Source of the DNA: Saprospiraceae bacterium
GTDB taxonomy: Bacteria > Bacteroidota > Bacteroidia > Chitinophagales > Saprospiraceae
Assembly: GCA_022841745.1 (NCBI GenBank)
Contig: JALHQW010000033.1
Span: forward strand, 18,150-82,149
Reading direction: 5' to 3'
Length of the DNA: 64,000 nt
Of the stretch, positions 1 to 8,235 are shown in pieces. The position numbers were made by a program, and so were the translations under genes. Each line of letters opens with the position of its first letter. Within the stretch, counting starts at the first letter, position 1. The notes beneath the pieces were generated by a model. That model was given only the letters and a program-made list of their open reading frames with translations. It ran no database searches and was not told the origin of the DNA.

Positions 1-117
1 ACAAATAGAGCGATTTGAAAAAGTCGTTTTAAGTCAATTTTAGGGTATTGCCTTGTTGACATATCAAGAAGGATTGGTTGGAAAAAATGATTTAAATTTG
101 TTTTCAAAATTAGAATC

Positions 118-393
118 ATGGCGGCTACTGCTGAAAATAAATTGCTTTCTTGGGATGAAATCAAAAAACGCCATCCTGACGAGTGGGTCGTTTTGGGCGA
201 ACCTACTTGGGATGGTATTACGCTTCTAAGCGGTATTGTGATTTCGCACCATCCTGACAAGCGAGTCGCTAGCATCGAAGGTGGGGAACACCGGAAAGAA
301 TATAAAATGGTTACGCTCCGATTCACAGGTAAAGCTAAGCCTGTCCGCACAATTGGTTACATGCGCACCATTAACCCTATTAAACCCTCATGA
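118..393 (+). CDS. Small conserved hypothetical protein paired with a retropepsin-like protease
   Basis: A 91-residue soluble protein with no signal peptide, membrane segment or motif that I recognise. It is rich in charged residues near the N-terminus (WDEIKKRHPDEWVVL) and predicted mixed alpha/beta. Its stop codon overlaps the start of the following protease-like gene by four bases (ATGA), so the two are almost certainly co-translated. This arrangement suggests that it is a partner, substrate or regulator of that protein, but this is inference. Upstream to position 1 there are only 117 bases, so a further operon gene could lie outside the window. Confidence 0.75.
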   Translation: MAATAENKLLSWDEIKKRHPDEWVVLGEPTWDGITLLSGIVISHHPDKRVASIEGGEHRKEYKMVTLRFTGKAKPVRTIGYMRTINPIKPS

Positions 394-773
394 AAAATAA
401 ATATCCCTTCGAATTTCTCGATGAGGGTGGATTGATGGTTGTTAATGTTGAAATCAACAATGAAACCAGCTTTCGTTTTCTGCTCGACACAGGTGCCACT
501 GATACATACATTGACAAAAACCTGCTTTACATTGAGCAAATCCAACTGAAAGACTCACTCGGTCAGGTGCAAGTCGAAACAGCCAACGGCTTGATATCAG
601 TAGATGTATTTGAAATCCCCTCTCTCAACGTTTTGGGGTTGTCACTTTCAAATTACCCAATCCAAGTGATTGATTTCATTGAACATGGAATGCTTAGCGA
701 CCACGCTGGAATTCTTGGAATGGACATTTTGGGTGTTAAAACCTCTGCATTCATTACAAAGAAGGCTATTTGA
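390..773 (+). CDS. Retropepsin-like (retroviral-type) aspartic protease family protein
   Basis: A 127-residue protein that carries the hallmark of single-domain retropepsin-like proteases: the catalytic DTGAT motif at about residues 33-37, inside FLLDTGATDTYID. The second family landmark, a hydrophobic ILGMDILG stretch, lies near residues 110-117. Active enzymes of this fold are homodimers that contribute one Asp each, and the length fits one lobe. There is no signal peptide, so it should be cytoplasmic. It overlaps the preceding small gene by four bases. Substrate and role are unknown; peptidase activity is inferred only from the motif. Confidence 0.8.
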   Translation: MKNKYPFEFLDEGGLMVVNVEINNETSFRFLLDTGATDTYIDKNLLYIEQIQLKDSLGQVQVETANGLISVDVFEIPSLNVLGLSLSNYPIQVIDFIEHGMLSDHAGILGMDILGVKTSAFITKKAI

Positions 774-795
774 CTTTCGAATGAGGCAGCTATAC

Positions 796-2202
796 CTAAC
801 GATGCTTCTTCATCGTAAACCCAAACCGCTTCGTAATTTGTATGCCCACTTTCTCCAAGAACTGCGTGGGCAGCTCACCGCCGGCAAATATGTAAACAAG
901 GTCGTTCTCCACCGCCTGCCTGCCGCCGTTTTCCTCCAGCGCCAGTTCAACGAGTTCGTTGTCAATATTGACCAAGTTCGATTTCAGCTTCAGGTCCACT
1001 TTGCCGTCTTGCATGGCTGACTCCAGCCGCTCCCGGTTCTTGGGCTTCACCCTTGCGAAGGCATCGCCACGGTAGCTGAGTATGACGGAGTTCTGCTGGG
1101 CCAACGAAACAGCCGCTTCGATGGCCGAGTCGCCGCCGCCCACCACGACCACTTTCTTGCCGCTGATGTTCTCCGGTTCGAGCAAGCGGTAGGCCACTTT
1201 TTCGAGGCTCTCGCCCGGTACGCCGAGCTTGCGGGGGCTGCCCCGTCGGCCAATGGCCAATAGCACGGTCTTGGTCACAAACTCCTCGCCCCGGTTGGTG
1301 TGTACATAGAAAACATCGCCATCAATCTGGATGCCCTGCACCCTTGTATTTTGCTGGATGGATGGTGCGTCCCGCATCTGCTGGCTGCTCTTTATGCCCT
1401 CCACCTTCGTGTGCTCACGGATGCTGATACCGTTTTTCGACAGGGCATCGTTCCAGATGGCGAGCAGTTCCGCCTTGCTGGTATCGAACAGTTTTATCTT
1501 GCCATAAAGCGGCAAATCCACGGGCGAGGTCATCACAATCTTGGAGCGGGGGAAATTGGCGACCGTGCCGCCGAGCGAGTCCTGCTCCAAGGTCAGGAAG
1601 TTCAGTCCGTGCTTCTTGGCTGTTAGCGAAGCAGAAATGCCTGCAGGGCCAGCGCCGATGATGATGATATCGTAGGTGCTTGCCCCTGTGGGGCTGCCAC
1701 CCCGTTTGTTGAGCGCCTTGGCAATGGCGTTCACGGCGGCCTCGCCCTGTTCTATGCTGTTTTTGATGAGGCCCATGCCGCCCAGTTCGCCAGCGATATA
1801 AACCCCTTGGATGTTCGATTCATATTCCGTGGAAACATGCGGCAGGTCAACGCCCCGCTTCTCGGTGCCGATGACCAACGATATGGCCTCCACCGGACAG
1901 GCATGGAAGCAAGCACCGTGGCCCACGCATTCGGCGGCATTGACGAGGGTGGCCCGACCGTTTACGATGCCGATGATGTCTTTTTCTGGGCAAGCTTCCA
2001 GGCAGGCCCCGCTCTTGATGCAGGTGCCAAGGTCAATGACCGGGTGCAGCGACACCGGCTCGAACACTCCTTCCTCTTTCGCCTTTTCAATTTTGGCGAC
2101 CGTGGCCTGCGTGGTCTTCTTCTGTTTCCTCAAATAAAACCAGATGACCACAAAGCACAGCAGGAAGATGCTCCCGTAAATGATGATTTGTTCTATCAAC
2201 AT
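796..2202 (-). CDS. Membrane-anchored ferredoxin / thioredoxin-reductase-like FAD-NAD(P) oxidoreductase fusion
   Basis: A 468-residue fusion. Residues 5-23 form one membrane anchor. Residues 55-107 hold two ferredoxin-like motifs, CIKSGACLEACP and CVGHGACFHACP; each keeps three Cys, with Ser or His where a classical 4Fe-4S motif has its second Cys. From about residue 176 comes a flavoprotein domain with an FAD-binding GAGPAGIS motif, and near residue 350 an NAD(P)-binding VGGGDSAIEAA motif. The redox CxxC of true thioredoxin reductase is absent, so it probably moves electrons between NAD(P)H, flavin and the iron-sulfur clusters. It lies 75 bases downstream of the haem-type membrane protein on the same strand, and the two may form one electron-transfer unit. 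The linker (about residues 167-174, GGSPTGAS) is encoded by a short repeat also found in the dnaE-like gene. Confidence 0.8.
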   Translation of the reverse strand: MLIEQIIIYGSIFLLCFVVIWFYLRKQKKTTQATVAKIEKAKEEGVFEPVSLHPVIDLGTCIKSGACLEACPEKDIIGIVNGRATLVNAAECVGHGACFHACPVEAISLVIGTEKRGVDLPHVSTEYESNIQGVYIAGELGGMGLIKNSIEQGEAAVNAIAKALNKRGGSPTGASTYDIIIIGAGPAGISASLTAKKHGLNFLTLEQDSLGGTVANFPRSKIVMTSPVDLPLYGKIKLFDTSKAELLAIWNDALSKNGISIREHTKVEGIKSSQQMRDAPSIQQNTRVQGIQIDGDVFYVHTNRGEEFVTKTVLLAIGRRGSPRKLGVPGESLEKVAYRLLEPENISGKKVVVVGGGDSAIEAAVSLAQQNSVILSYRGDAFARVKPKNRERLESAMQDGKVDLKLKSNLVNIDNELVELALEENGGRQAVENDLVYIFAGGELPTQFLEKVGIQITKRFGFTMKKHR

Positions 2203-2238
2203 GGCTTGGTCGGTTTCGAATTGCGAGTTGCGAGAGGC

Positions 2239-2277
2239 CCCCTAGCTACTCGAAACTCGTAGCTCGGAACTCGTAGC
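2239..2277. repeat. Short direct repeat between two redox genes
   Basis: The 75-base spacer between the two redox genes contains two near-identical 14-base units (actcgtagctcgga and actcgtagctcaga) plus a decayed third copy. This is one of many short repeats scattered through the window. Confidence 0.6.
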
Positions 2278-3150
2278 TCAGAACACCCACCTCGCCCCCA
2301 TCATCAGGGTGACGACGACGTGGATGACCATGATTATCAACATGATAAGGGCAAACGGCAAATGCGCCACATGCCAGTACCTGAACAGTTTGCGCATCAG
2401 TTGCAGGCGCTCGATGCGGCGGTTGAGGGTGATTTCGTTCGAGACCAACCTGGCCACCTGCCGCACATCGGCTTTGGGCACTTCATTGGCAAACAATGCT
2501 TGCCGCACGTTGCGCAGCGTCTTTTTATCCTCAAAATATTGGTTCCACATCCTACCCAGCAACCCGCCACTCGTTGTGGATGCTTGTGCCTGTACACTTG
2601 CAGAGATTACCTGCACACTTTCCTCATTCAAGCGGTGGACGCTGTTGAGCACCTCGCTCAAGTTGGCCTTCATGCTTTGTAGCTCCTGAAGGCTCAGTTC
2701 CCTTCCCTCAATCGTGCGGGGTATTTGCACATAGATGAAACGGCCAATGATACCGCTCGCCACCACTGCCACCATGCTCCAGAAGCTGACCGACACGATT
2801 CCGCCGAACTTGAACGCCGTGTGGAACAGTATCATCACCGGGCCAAGGCTGCAAAGGAAAATGTGGAACTCCAACCAGTATTTCAACCTGCCAAAACGAG
2901 TGGTCAACCAACGGAACCGCTTTTTGGCCTGGTACCCAAACACCCCTATCAGTATCAGTAAGGTGCCTACAATCCCCAGCCCATGCCCAAATACCCCGCT
3001 GGGCTTGAACCACGCATGGTCGGGGTGGTAGAACCGCTCTTCAATGGAGGTCATGTAATAAGGTATGCCCTTGACCAGCAAGAACAAAAAGGTGAGCAAT
3101 ACAATGCTCGCCAATGTACCGACGTAAATGCGATGAGCCAGTTGGGACAT
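2278..3150 (-). CDS. Multi-pass membrane protein, probable b-type haem protein
   Basis: A 290-residue integral membrane protein with about five hydrophobic segments (roughly residues 8-30, 50-72, 92-112, 117-138 and 256-282). His residues sit in the third segment (EFHIFLCSLGPVMILFHT) and in and before the last (WHVAHLPFALIMLIIMVIH), spaced as in bis-haem b-type cytochromes. The cytoplasmic stretch between segments four and five is helical. It precedes the membrane-anchored ferredoxin/flavoprotein on the same strand, so a quinone- or haem-linked oxidoreductase complex is plausible. I do not recognise an exact family; haem binding is inferred from His placement only. Confidence 0.65.
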   Translation of the reverse strand: MSQLAHRIYVGTLASIVLLTFLFLLVKGIPYYMTSIEERFYHPDHAWFKPSGVFGHGLGIVGTLLILIGVFGYQAKKRFRWLTTRFGRLKYWLEFHIFLCSLGPVMILFHTAFKFGGIVSVSFWSMVAVVASGIIGRFIYVQIPRTIEGRELSLQELQSMKANLSEVLNSVHRLNEESVQVISASVQAQASTTSGGLLGRMWNQYFEDKKTLRNVRQALFANEVPKADVRQVARLVSNEITLNRRIERLQLMRKLFRYWHVAHLPFALIMLIIMVIHVVVTLMMGARWVF

Positions 3151-3302
3151 TAAGTGTTGCTGTTTTAGCCGTTGGCCAAAATTATGGAGCGTTCAGTTTA
3201 TCTGGCCTAAATATATCCTTGTTTTGAATAGAAATAAAAATGATAACAGGCTGAACGGGGAGAAAGCATTTCTGAATTGGAATGGTCGCCTTTAAAACAA
3301 AA

Positions 3303-3334
3303 AATCCCCAGCTCGACGATGCGAACCGGGGATT
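3303..3334 (-). terminator. Rho-independent terminator of rpsA
   Basis: The inverted repeat AATCCCC/GGGGATT lies 25-56 bases past the rpsA stop codon. On the minus strand it is followed by a T-rich run (TTTTTTGTTTT). This fits an intrinsic terminator for rpsA transcription. Confidence 0.8.
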
Positions 3335-3358
3335 ATCATTTATGGAAATGGCGAAAGC

Positions 3359-5284
3359 TTATTCGGCTTTATCTTCGCCAATTTGCTCCTTCAGTTGGCT
3401 GAAAACATCCAGGTCGCCGAGCGTTGAGCGCTCAACGGTGGCCTGCTGCTTCTTCACGGTCTGGCGGACTTCCTCTACTTCCTTGTCCTTCTCCTTTTTC
3501 ACCGTTTCGTCGGCCTCACGGCGTACGTCATCAAGGTAGCGGGTGTGGGAAACGAGGAGTCGCTTGTCGTCACGGTTGAATTCGATGACCTTGAAAATCA
3601 GTACTTCTTCCAAACCAGCTGTGGAGTTGTCCTCTTTTTTCAGGTGCTTGATGGGAGCGAATGCCTCCAAGCCGTGCGGCAATTGGACGATGGCGCCACG
3701 GTCGTCCCTGCGGACGATGGTACCTTCGTGGTAGGAACCAACTGGGAACACGTTCTCGAAAGTGTCCCATGGGTTCTCTTCCGTTTGCTTGTGGCCGAGG
3801 GACAGCTTGCGGTTGTCCCTGTCCACTTCGAGTACGATGGCGTCAATCTCAGCGCCCACCTTCGTAAACTCGGACGGGTGCGAGTAGCGCTTCGTCCAAG
3901 AGAGGTCGGAGATGTGGATCATGCCGCCGATGCCGTCTTCCAGTTCCACGAACACGCCGTACTGCGTGAGGTTCTTCACCTTCACCTTGTGGCGGCTGCC
4001 AACTGGGAAACGCTCGCTGAGGGCCTCCCATGGGTCGTTGGTCAGTTGCTTGATAGAAAGGGACATCTTGCGCTCGTCGCGGTCAATGGTGACGACCTTG
4101 GCCTCCAGTTCAGCGCCCATTTTGAAGTAATCCTTGGCGTTGATTTGTTGATTGCCCCAAGATACCTCCGATACGTGGATGAGTCCTTCCACGCCTGGCA
4201 TCACTTCGAGGAATGCACCGTAGTCTTCCACGTTCACAACCTTGCCTGTGATGGTATCGCCTTCCTTGATATTGGCAGAAAGAACTTCCCATGGGTGCGG
4301 CTGCAATTGCTTGAGGCCGAGGGAAATGCGCTTCTTGTTCTCGTCGAAGTCGAGCACCACCACGTTGATTTTCTGGTTGAGGTGTAGCACCTCGCCCGGA
4401 TGGTTGATGCGGCCCCAAGAGATGTCGGTGATGTAGAGCAGGCCGTCCACGCCGCCGAGGTCGAGGAACGCACCGAAGTCGGTGATGTTCTTGACGAGGC
4501 CTTCGAGTACCTGGCCTTTTTCGAGGCGGCCAATGATGGCGTCACGCTGCTCGGCGAGGTCGCTTTCGATAAGTGCCTTGTGCGAAACAACGGCGTTCTT
4601 GATGGTCTCGTTGATTTTGACAACTTTGAACTCCATCTGCTTGCCCACGAATTGGTCGTAGTCAACGATAGGCTTGATGTCGATTTGCGAGCCAGGAAGG
4701 AAGGTCTCCAAACCGTTGCAGTCAACGATAAGGCCACCCTTGGTCTTGCTGATGACCGTACCACGGATGATGGTTCCGTTCTCGAAAGAATCCTTCAAGG
4801 ACTCCCATGCTTTCAGCAATTTGGCTTTGCGGCGGGAGAGCACAAGCTGGCCTTTTTCGTCTTCTTGGCGCTCCACATAGACCGCCACTTTGTCGCCCGG
4901 CTTGAGGTCGGGCATGTCCTTGAAATCACCGACGGACACGAGGCCGTCAGATTTGAAGTTGAGGTCGAGTACCACATCACCGCTGGTGATAGAGGTAACG
5001 GTAGCCTCCACGATTTCATTTTCAAGGAGCGAACTGAGGGTTTCGTCGTACCTTTCAGTGAAGCGCTGGCGCTCTTCTTTGGTGTAGGCAACGCCATGCT
5101 TGTTGGCAGCTTCCCAGTTGAAGTCGTCGAATGCTCCTGTATTGGCGAGCAGTTCCTCCATAGGCACTACTTCCGGTTCGAGTTCTTCTTCAATTGCTTT
5201 GTGGGCCGTATCAATGGCCACGTCATCGCCGAGCAGGTTGTCTGTCTCTTCGATTTCATCATTCGTCTTTTTTGCGTCTGGCAT
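3359..5284 (-). CDS. rpsA: 30S ribosomal protein S1
   Basis: A 641-residue protein with an acidic N-terminal extension (about residues 1-80) and six consecutive S1 RNA-binding domains (approximately 89-152, 170-237, 255-325, 340-412, 427-500 and 514-583). Domain signatures include GAFLDLGGVDGLLYITDISWG and GVFVELEDGIGGMIHISDLSW. S1 binds mRNA on the small ribosomal subunit and supports translation initiation; in Bacteroidota, where Shine-Dalgarno sequences are weak, it is thought especially important. The highly charged C-terminal tail after domain six (KKEKDKEVEEV) is typical of this phylum. The gene appears monocistronic: its own terminator lies downstream and a 424-base region lies upstream. 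Confidence 0.95.
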   Translation of the reverse strand: MPDAKKTNDEIEETDNLLGDDVAIDTAHKAIEEELEPEVVPMEELLANTGAFDDFNWEAANKHGVAYTKEERQRFTERYDETLSSLLENEIVEATVTSITSGDVVLDLNFKSDGLVSVGDFKDMPDLKPGDKVAVYVERQEDEKGQLVLSRRKAKLLKAWESLKDSFENGTIIRGTVISKTKGGLIVDCNGLETFLPGSQIDIKPIVDYDQFVGKQMEFKVVKINETIKNAVVSHKALIESDLAEQRDAIIGRLEKGQVLEGLVKNITDFGAFLDLGGVDGLLYITDISWGRINHPGEVLHLNQKINVVVLDFDENKKRISLGLKQLQPHPWEVLSANIKEGDTITGKVVNVEDYGAFLEVMPGVEGLIHVSEVSWGNQQINAKDYFKMGAELEAKVVTIDRDERKMSLSIKQLTNDPWEALSERFPVGSRHKVKVKNLTQYGVFVELEDGIGGMIHISDLSWTKRYSHPSEFTKVGAEIDAIVLEVDRDNRKLSLGHKQTEENPWDTFENVFPVGSYHEGTIVRRDDRGAIVQLPHGLEAFAPIKHLKKEDNSTAGLEEVLIFKVIEFNRDDKRLLVSHTRYLDDVRREADETVKKEKDKEVEEVRQTVKKQQATVERSTLGDLDVFSQLKEQIGEDKAE

Positions 5285-5708
5285 TTTGACAAATGTTATT
5301 TAAATAGTTAACAGATAAGCGGAGTGCGTTTGAAAGACAGGATTCGGCCCAAGGCCGGGTTTACTGCATCGTTGGCGCAAGCCACCAGTGAACACTCGTT
5401 TTGATGAAGTCTTGTTTATAATGGAGAACCGAAAGCCGTGAAGGAGAGAAATAAATTGACAATCAATGAGTTGCAACTAAATTTCCTTATTTCAACCAAT
5501 TTTCTAATTTCACAAAAAACACCCTTCGTCAAAAGCGGCGCAAAGGTAAGCCATGAGCACCGGGAAACCAAGCAGAACGCAGGTTTTCTTTTGATTTCAA
5601 CAATTTTGATGGAAGGTCAGCGGTAGTTCCTATTTTTACGAAGTGAACAAAAGCCAAACTTGTCCTTTGGGGAAGGATAAGGCGCTCTATTTGAAAACAA
5701 GTTTTAGC
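5285..5708. other. Intergenic region between divergent rpsA and the DUF4112 gene
   Basis: 424 bases between divergently transcribed genes, expected to hold both promoters. A short reading frame inside (5438-5626) has no recognisable protein features and I do not call it. A small inverted repeat (CGGCCcaaGGCCG) lies near 5345-5358. Nothing else stands out. Confidence 0.5.
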
Positions 5709-6191
5709 ATGATAAATACACCCGTTGAAACAGCACCTAAGGAGTTCAAGTTCCTCAATGCTATGTCCGACCTGCTGGACAGCCGTTTCCGCATTCCTGG
5801 AACCAATATCCGTTTCGGCTTGGACTTCCTCGTGGGCCTTGTGCCCTATGCAGGCGACCTCGTCACCTTCGCTTTTTCGGGTGTGCTCGTGCTGGCGATG
5901 GTGCGCAATGGTGCCAGTGGGATGCTGGCATTGAAGATGCTGGGCAATGTGCTGCTCGACACCCTCGTGGGTAGCATCCCCATCCTCGGCGACCTATTCG
6001 ACTTGGGCTTCAAAGCTAACCGCCGCAACTACAAACTGCTCCAGGAACATTATCAGGAGGGCAAGCACGGCGGCAGTGCATGGCCTGTAGTAGTGGGCGT
6101 ACTTTTTGTGTTACTTTTATTGAGTTTTCTCGTTATTTTCATCGTTGTAAAGAGTTTTAGCTGGATGATTCATTTTATCGAGCAATATTAA
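5709..6191 (+). CDS. DUF4112 domain-containing membrane protein
   Basis: A 160-residue protein matching the DUF4112 pattern as I recall it: a short soluble N-terminus (LLDSRFRIPGTNIRFGLDFLVGLVPYAGD), two hydrophobic segments, the repeated I/VPxxGD motif (LVPYAGDLV and SIPILGDLFD), the FKANRRNYKLL stretch, and a C-terminal membrane segment (about residues 124-148). I chose the ATG at 5709 rather than the in-frame GTG at 5643, because the family homology begins near there. Function is unknown; it is probably an inner membrane protein. It is followed at 84 bases by the OmpA-like gene on the same strand. Confidence 0.8.
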   Translation: MINTPVETAPKEFKFLNAMSDLLDSRFRIPGTNIRFGLDFLVGLVPYAGDLVTFAFSGVLVLAMVRNGASGMLALKMLGNVLLDTLVGSIPILGDLFDLGFKANRRNYKLLQEHYQEGKHGGSAWPVVVGVLFVLLLLSFLVIFIVVKSFSWMIHFIEQY

Positions 6192-6274
6192 AAAACGGCC
6201 ATCGAAAACTGCATGAAAGCGAACGGGCGTTAACCTAGCCATCCAACGCACCGCTGCGAGATTTTAGGACCAAC

Positions 6275-7384
6275 ATGAAACTTAGCTACATCCTGCCGGT
6301 ACTCCTTTTAGGTTGTCAATGGCTCACCGCCCAAACGGCGGCCAACGAGCAGGAGAACATCATTCCCAACCCCAGCTTCGAACTGTACTCTTCGCCGCCC
6401 ATTGGCTGGTTCTACAAGGGCGAGCATTTCACCAATGTGATGAAATACTGGTCGTCGGCCAGCAATGCCAGCCCCGATGTGTTCGGCCCAAAAGTGCGGG
6501 TACCCTCGCATTGGGAAGAAAAGGGCTTTGGCAAACAGGTGCCCCGCACGGGCCTTTCAATGGTTGGCATCACCACCTATGGTTGTGCCCAAGGAAAGCC
6601 ACATTGCAGAGAGTATATACAAATACAACTGAGCGAGCCACTCGTGCTTGGCCAAAGCTACACTGCGGAAATGTGGGTCACCCACCTCCCGAAAACGCTG
6701 CGCACCAACAACCTCGGCTTTTATTTTTCAAAGGAAAAAGTGGAAGAAATCACTGACGGCGTGCTGAACCGCACACCCCAGGTCTTTGGTGAAGACATTG
6801 TGGACGGTAACAACCGCTGGCATAAGGTCGCTGGCAAGTTCATCGCCGAAACAGAAGCAGAGTACCTCGTTATCGGCAATTTCTTCCCCGATAGCCTGAC
6901 GCTCACCAAACCCGGCGATAGCGGTAGCCTACCTTTTGGCTACTACTATGTAGAGGATGTATTGGTGAAAAAAATACCGCCCATCCTGCCCATCCCCGTG
7001 CCTGACGACGACCTTTCCAATATCCCGCTCGTACCCGGCAAGGCCGTGCCGCTGCGCGACATCTACTTCGAGCACGACCGCTCGGAATTGATGCCCCGCT
7101 CCTTTGTGGAATTGAAAAAACTGTTGAAAATTATGCGGGAAAACCCGCAACTGGCCATCGAAGTCTGTGGCCATACCGATAGCGTCGGTGACGACGAGCA
7201 CAACCAAACACTTTCCGAGAAAAGGGCGAAAGCCGTCGCTGAATACCTTACAAGCAACGGCATCCCCACCACCCGCACCCGCTTCAAAGGCTGCGGCAGC
7301 GCCCAACCCGTCGCCGACAATACCACCGCTCATGGGAGGCAGATGAATAGGCGGGTGGAGTTTCTTGTGCTGCAAACGGAGTGA
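6275..7384 (+). CDS. OmpA family protein with N-terminal lectin-like domain
   Basis: A 369-residue exported protein. Residues 1-19 form a signal peptide. The next 220 residues look like a beta-sandwich of the carbohydrate-binding type common before OmpA domains in this phylum (NPSFELYSSPP...). The C-terminal 105 residues are an OmpA-like peptidoglycan-binding domain with the typical IYFEHDRSEL opening, ICGHTDSVGDDEHNQ-type core and RRVEFLVL ending. It should tether the outer membrane to peptidoglycan or present the N-terminal domain at the cell surface. There is no T9SS tail. The gene stands alone. Confidence 0.85.
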   Translation: MKLSYILPVLLLGCQWLTAQTAANEQENIIPNPSFELYSSPPIGWFYKGEHFTNVMKYWSSASNASPDVFGPKVRVPSHWEEKGFGKQVPRTGLSMVGITTYGCAQGKPHCREYIQIQLSEPLVLGQSYTAEMWVTHLPKTLRTNNLGFYFSKEKVEEITDGVLNRTPQVFGEDIVDGNNRWHKVAGKFIAETEAEYLVIGNFFPDSLTLTKPGDSGSLPFGYYYVEDVLVKKIPPILPIPVPDDDLSNIPLVPGKAVPLRDIYFEHDRSELMPRSFVELKKLLKIMRENPQLAIEVCGHTDSVGDDEHNQTLSEKRAKAVAEYLTSNGIPTTRTRFKGCGSAQPVADNTTAHGRQMNRRVEFLVLQTE

Positions 7385-7560
7385 TTAAAGAAGTTCGGCA
7401 GTTCGACAGTTGGCAGTCAGTACCGAAGTTCGGCAGTTCGACAGTGGGCAGTTTGCAGTCAGTGTGCAGTGGATTAGTTATTTAGTCAATGAGCGGCTTC
7501 GGACTAAACGACTTGGAGACTGACTGCCCCCTGCCACCTGTTGAACTGCCAACTTAGAAT
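7385..7560. repeat. Heptameric short tandem repeat tract
   Basis: The intergenic stretch is built of degenerate 7-base units (gcagtca, gcagttt, acagtgg, cagttcg). The same family reappears at 11065-11245 and near 17050-17100. Such units also occur next to palindromic elements in this window. Confidence 0.75.
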
Positions 7561-7562
7561 CC

Positions 7563-7570
7563 TACCTTTG
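7563..7570 (+). promoter_or_regulatory. Bacteroidota-type -7 promoter element
   Basis: TACCTTTG matches the TAnnTTTG -7 box used by the Bacteroidota housekeeping sigma factor. It lies 40 bases before the start codon of the thioredoxin-like gene. Confidence 0.6.
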
Positions 7571-7610
7571 CCCAACTTTTTACTTTAACCTTTTTACTTT
7601 TTCCTTTAAA

Positions 7611-8165
7611 ATGGCCTTCACCGAATCCAATATGTTGCCCCTCGGCACGGCAGCTCCTGACTTCAAGCTGCCCGATACCGTTTCTGGTAAAACGCTCTCC
7701 CTGCACGACATCGCTGGCGCAAATGCCACTGTCATCATCTTCAGTTGCAACCATTGCCCCTATGTCATACACGTGAACCCTGAAATGGTACGGGTGGCAA
7801 AAGACTACCTGCCAAAGGGCGTGGGATTCGTGGCCATCAGCTCAAACGATGTGGAGCACTACCCTGCCGATGCCCCCGACAAGATGAAGGAACTGGCCGC
7901 CGAGGTCGGCTACCCATTCCCGTACCTGTACGATGAAACACAGGAAGTAGCCAAGGCTTATGATGCTGCTTGTACGCCCGATTTCTATGTTTTTGATGAA
8001 AAACTGCGGCTCGCTTACCGGGGTCGCCTCGACGACTCCCGACCTAAGAATGACCTGCCGCTATCGGGCCGTGACCTTCGTGCCGCACTCGATGCAGTGT
8101 TGGCGGGTGAGGCACCCGTTGCGAAGCAATACCCAAGTGGGGGGTGCAATATCAAGTGGAAGTGA
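7611..8165 (+). CDS. Thioredoxin family (AhpC/TSA-like) protein
   Basis: A 184-residue protein with a peroxiredoxin/TlpA-type fold. The redox motif CNHCPYV lies at about residues 45-51, after a strand (NATVIIFS) and before a helix (HVNPEMVRVAKDYL). Later landmarks are the cis-Pro region (ACTPDFYVFDEKLRLAYRGRLDD) and a Cys near the C-terminus (GGCNIKWK). The sequence fits the well-known 'thioredoxin family protein' group with CxHCPY motifs that is common in Bacteroidota and related to thiol-disulfide exchange enzymes. There is no clear signal peptide, so it is probably cytoplasmic. Its substrate is unknown. It converges on the DUF5723 gene. Confidence 0.85.
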   Translation: MAFTESNMLPLGTAAPDFKLPDTVSGKTLSLHDIAGANATVIIFSCNHCPYVIHVNPEMVRVAKDYLPKGVGFVAISSNDVEHYPADAPDKMKELAAEVGYPFPYLYDETQEVAKAYDAACTPDFYVFDEKLRLAYRGRLDDSRPKNDLPLSGRDLRAALDAVLAGEAPVAKQYPSGGCNIKWK

Positions 8166-8176
8166 TTGGATGTTTA

Positions 8177-8235
8177 GAAATTAGGAAATTAGGAAATTGT
8201 TGACGCTGTCATTTCAATTTCCCAATTTCAAATTT
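8177..8235. repeat. Short tandem repeat at the convergent gene ends
   Basis: Repeats of aaattagg (8-base period) followed by related ggaaatt units span the gap and run into the 3' end of the DUF5723 gene, where they encode its final residues (GNLKLGN) and the stop codon. GGAAATTG (8192-8199) pairs with CAATTTCC (8215-8222), so the tract can form a hairpin between the convergent genes. Confidence 0.6.

Noticed and set aside
5438..5626. 62-codon frame upstream of the DUF4112 gene
   Set aside because: Low-complexity, lies in a promoter region and shows no protein features.
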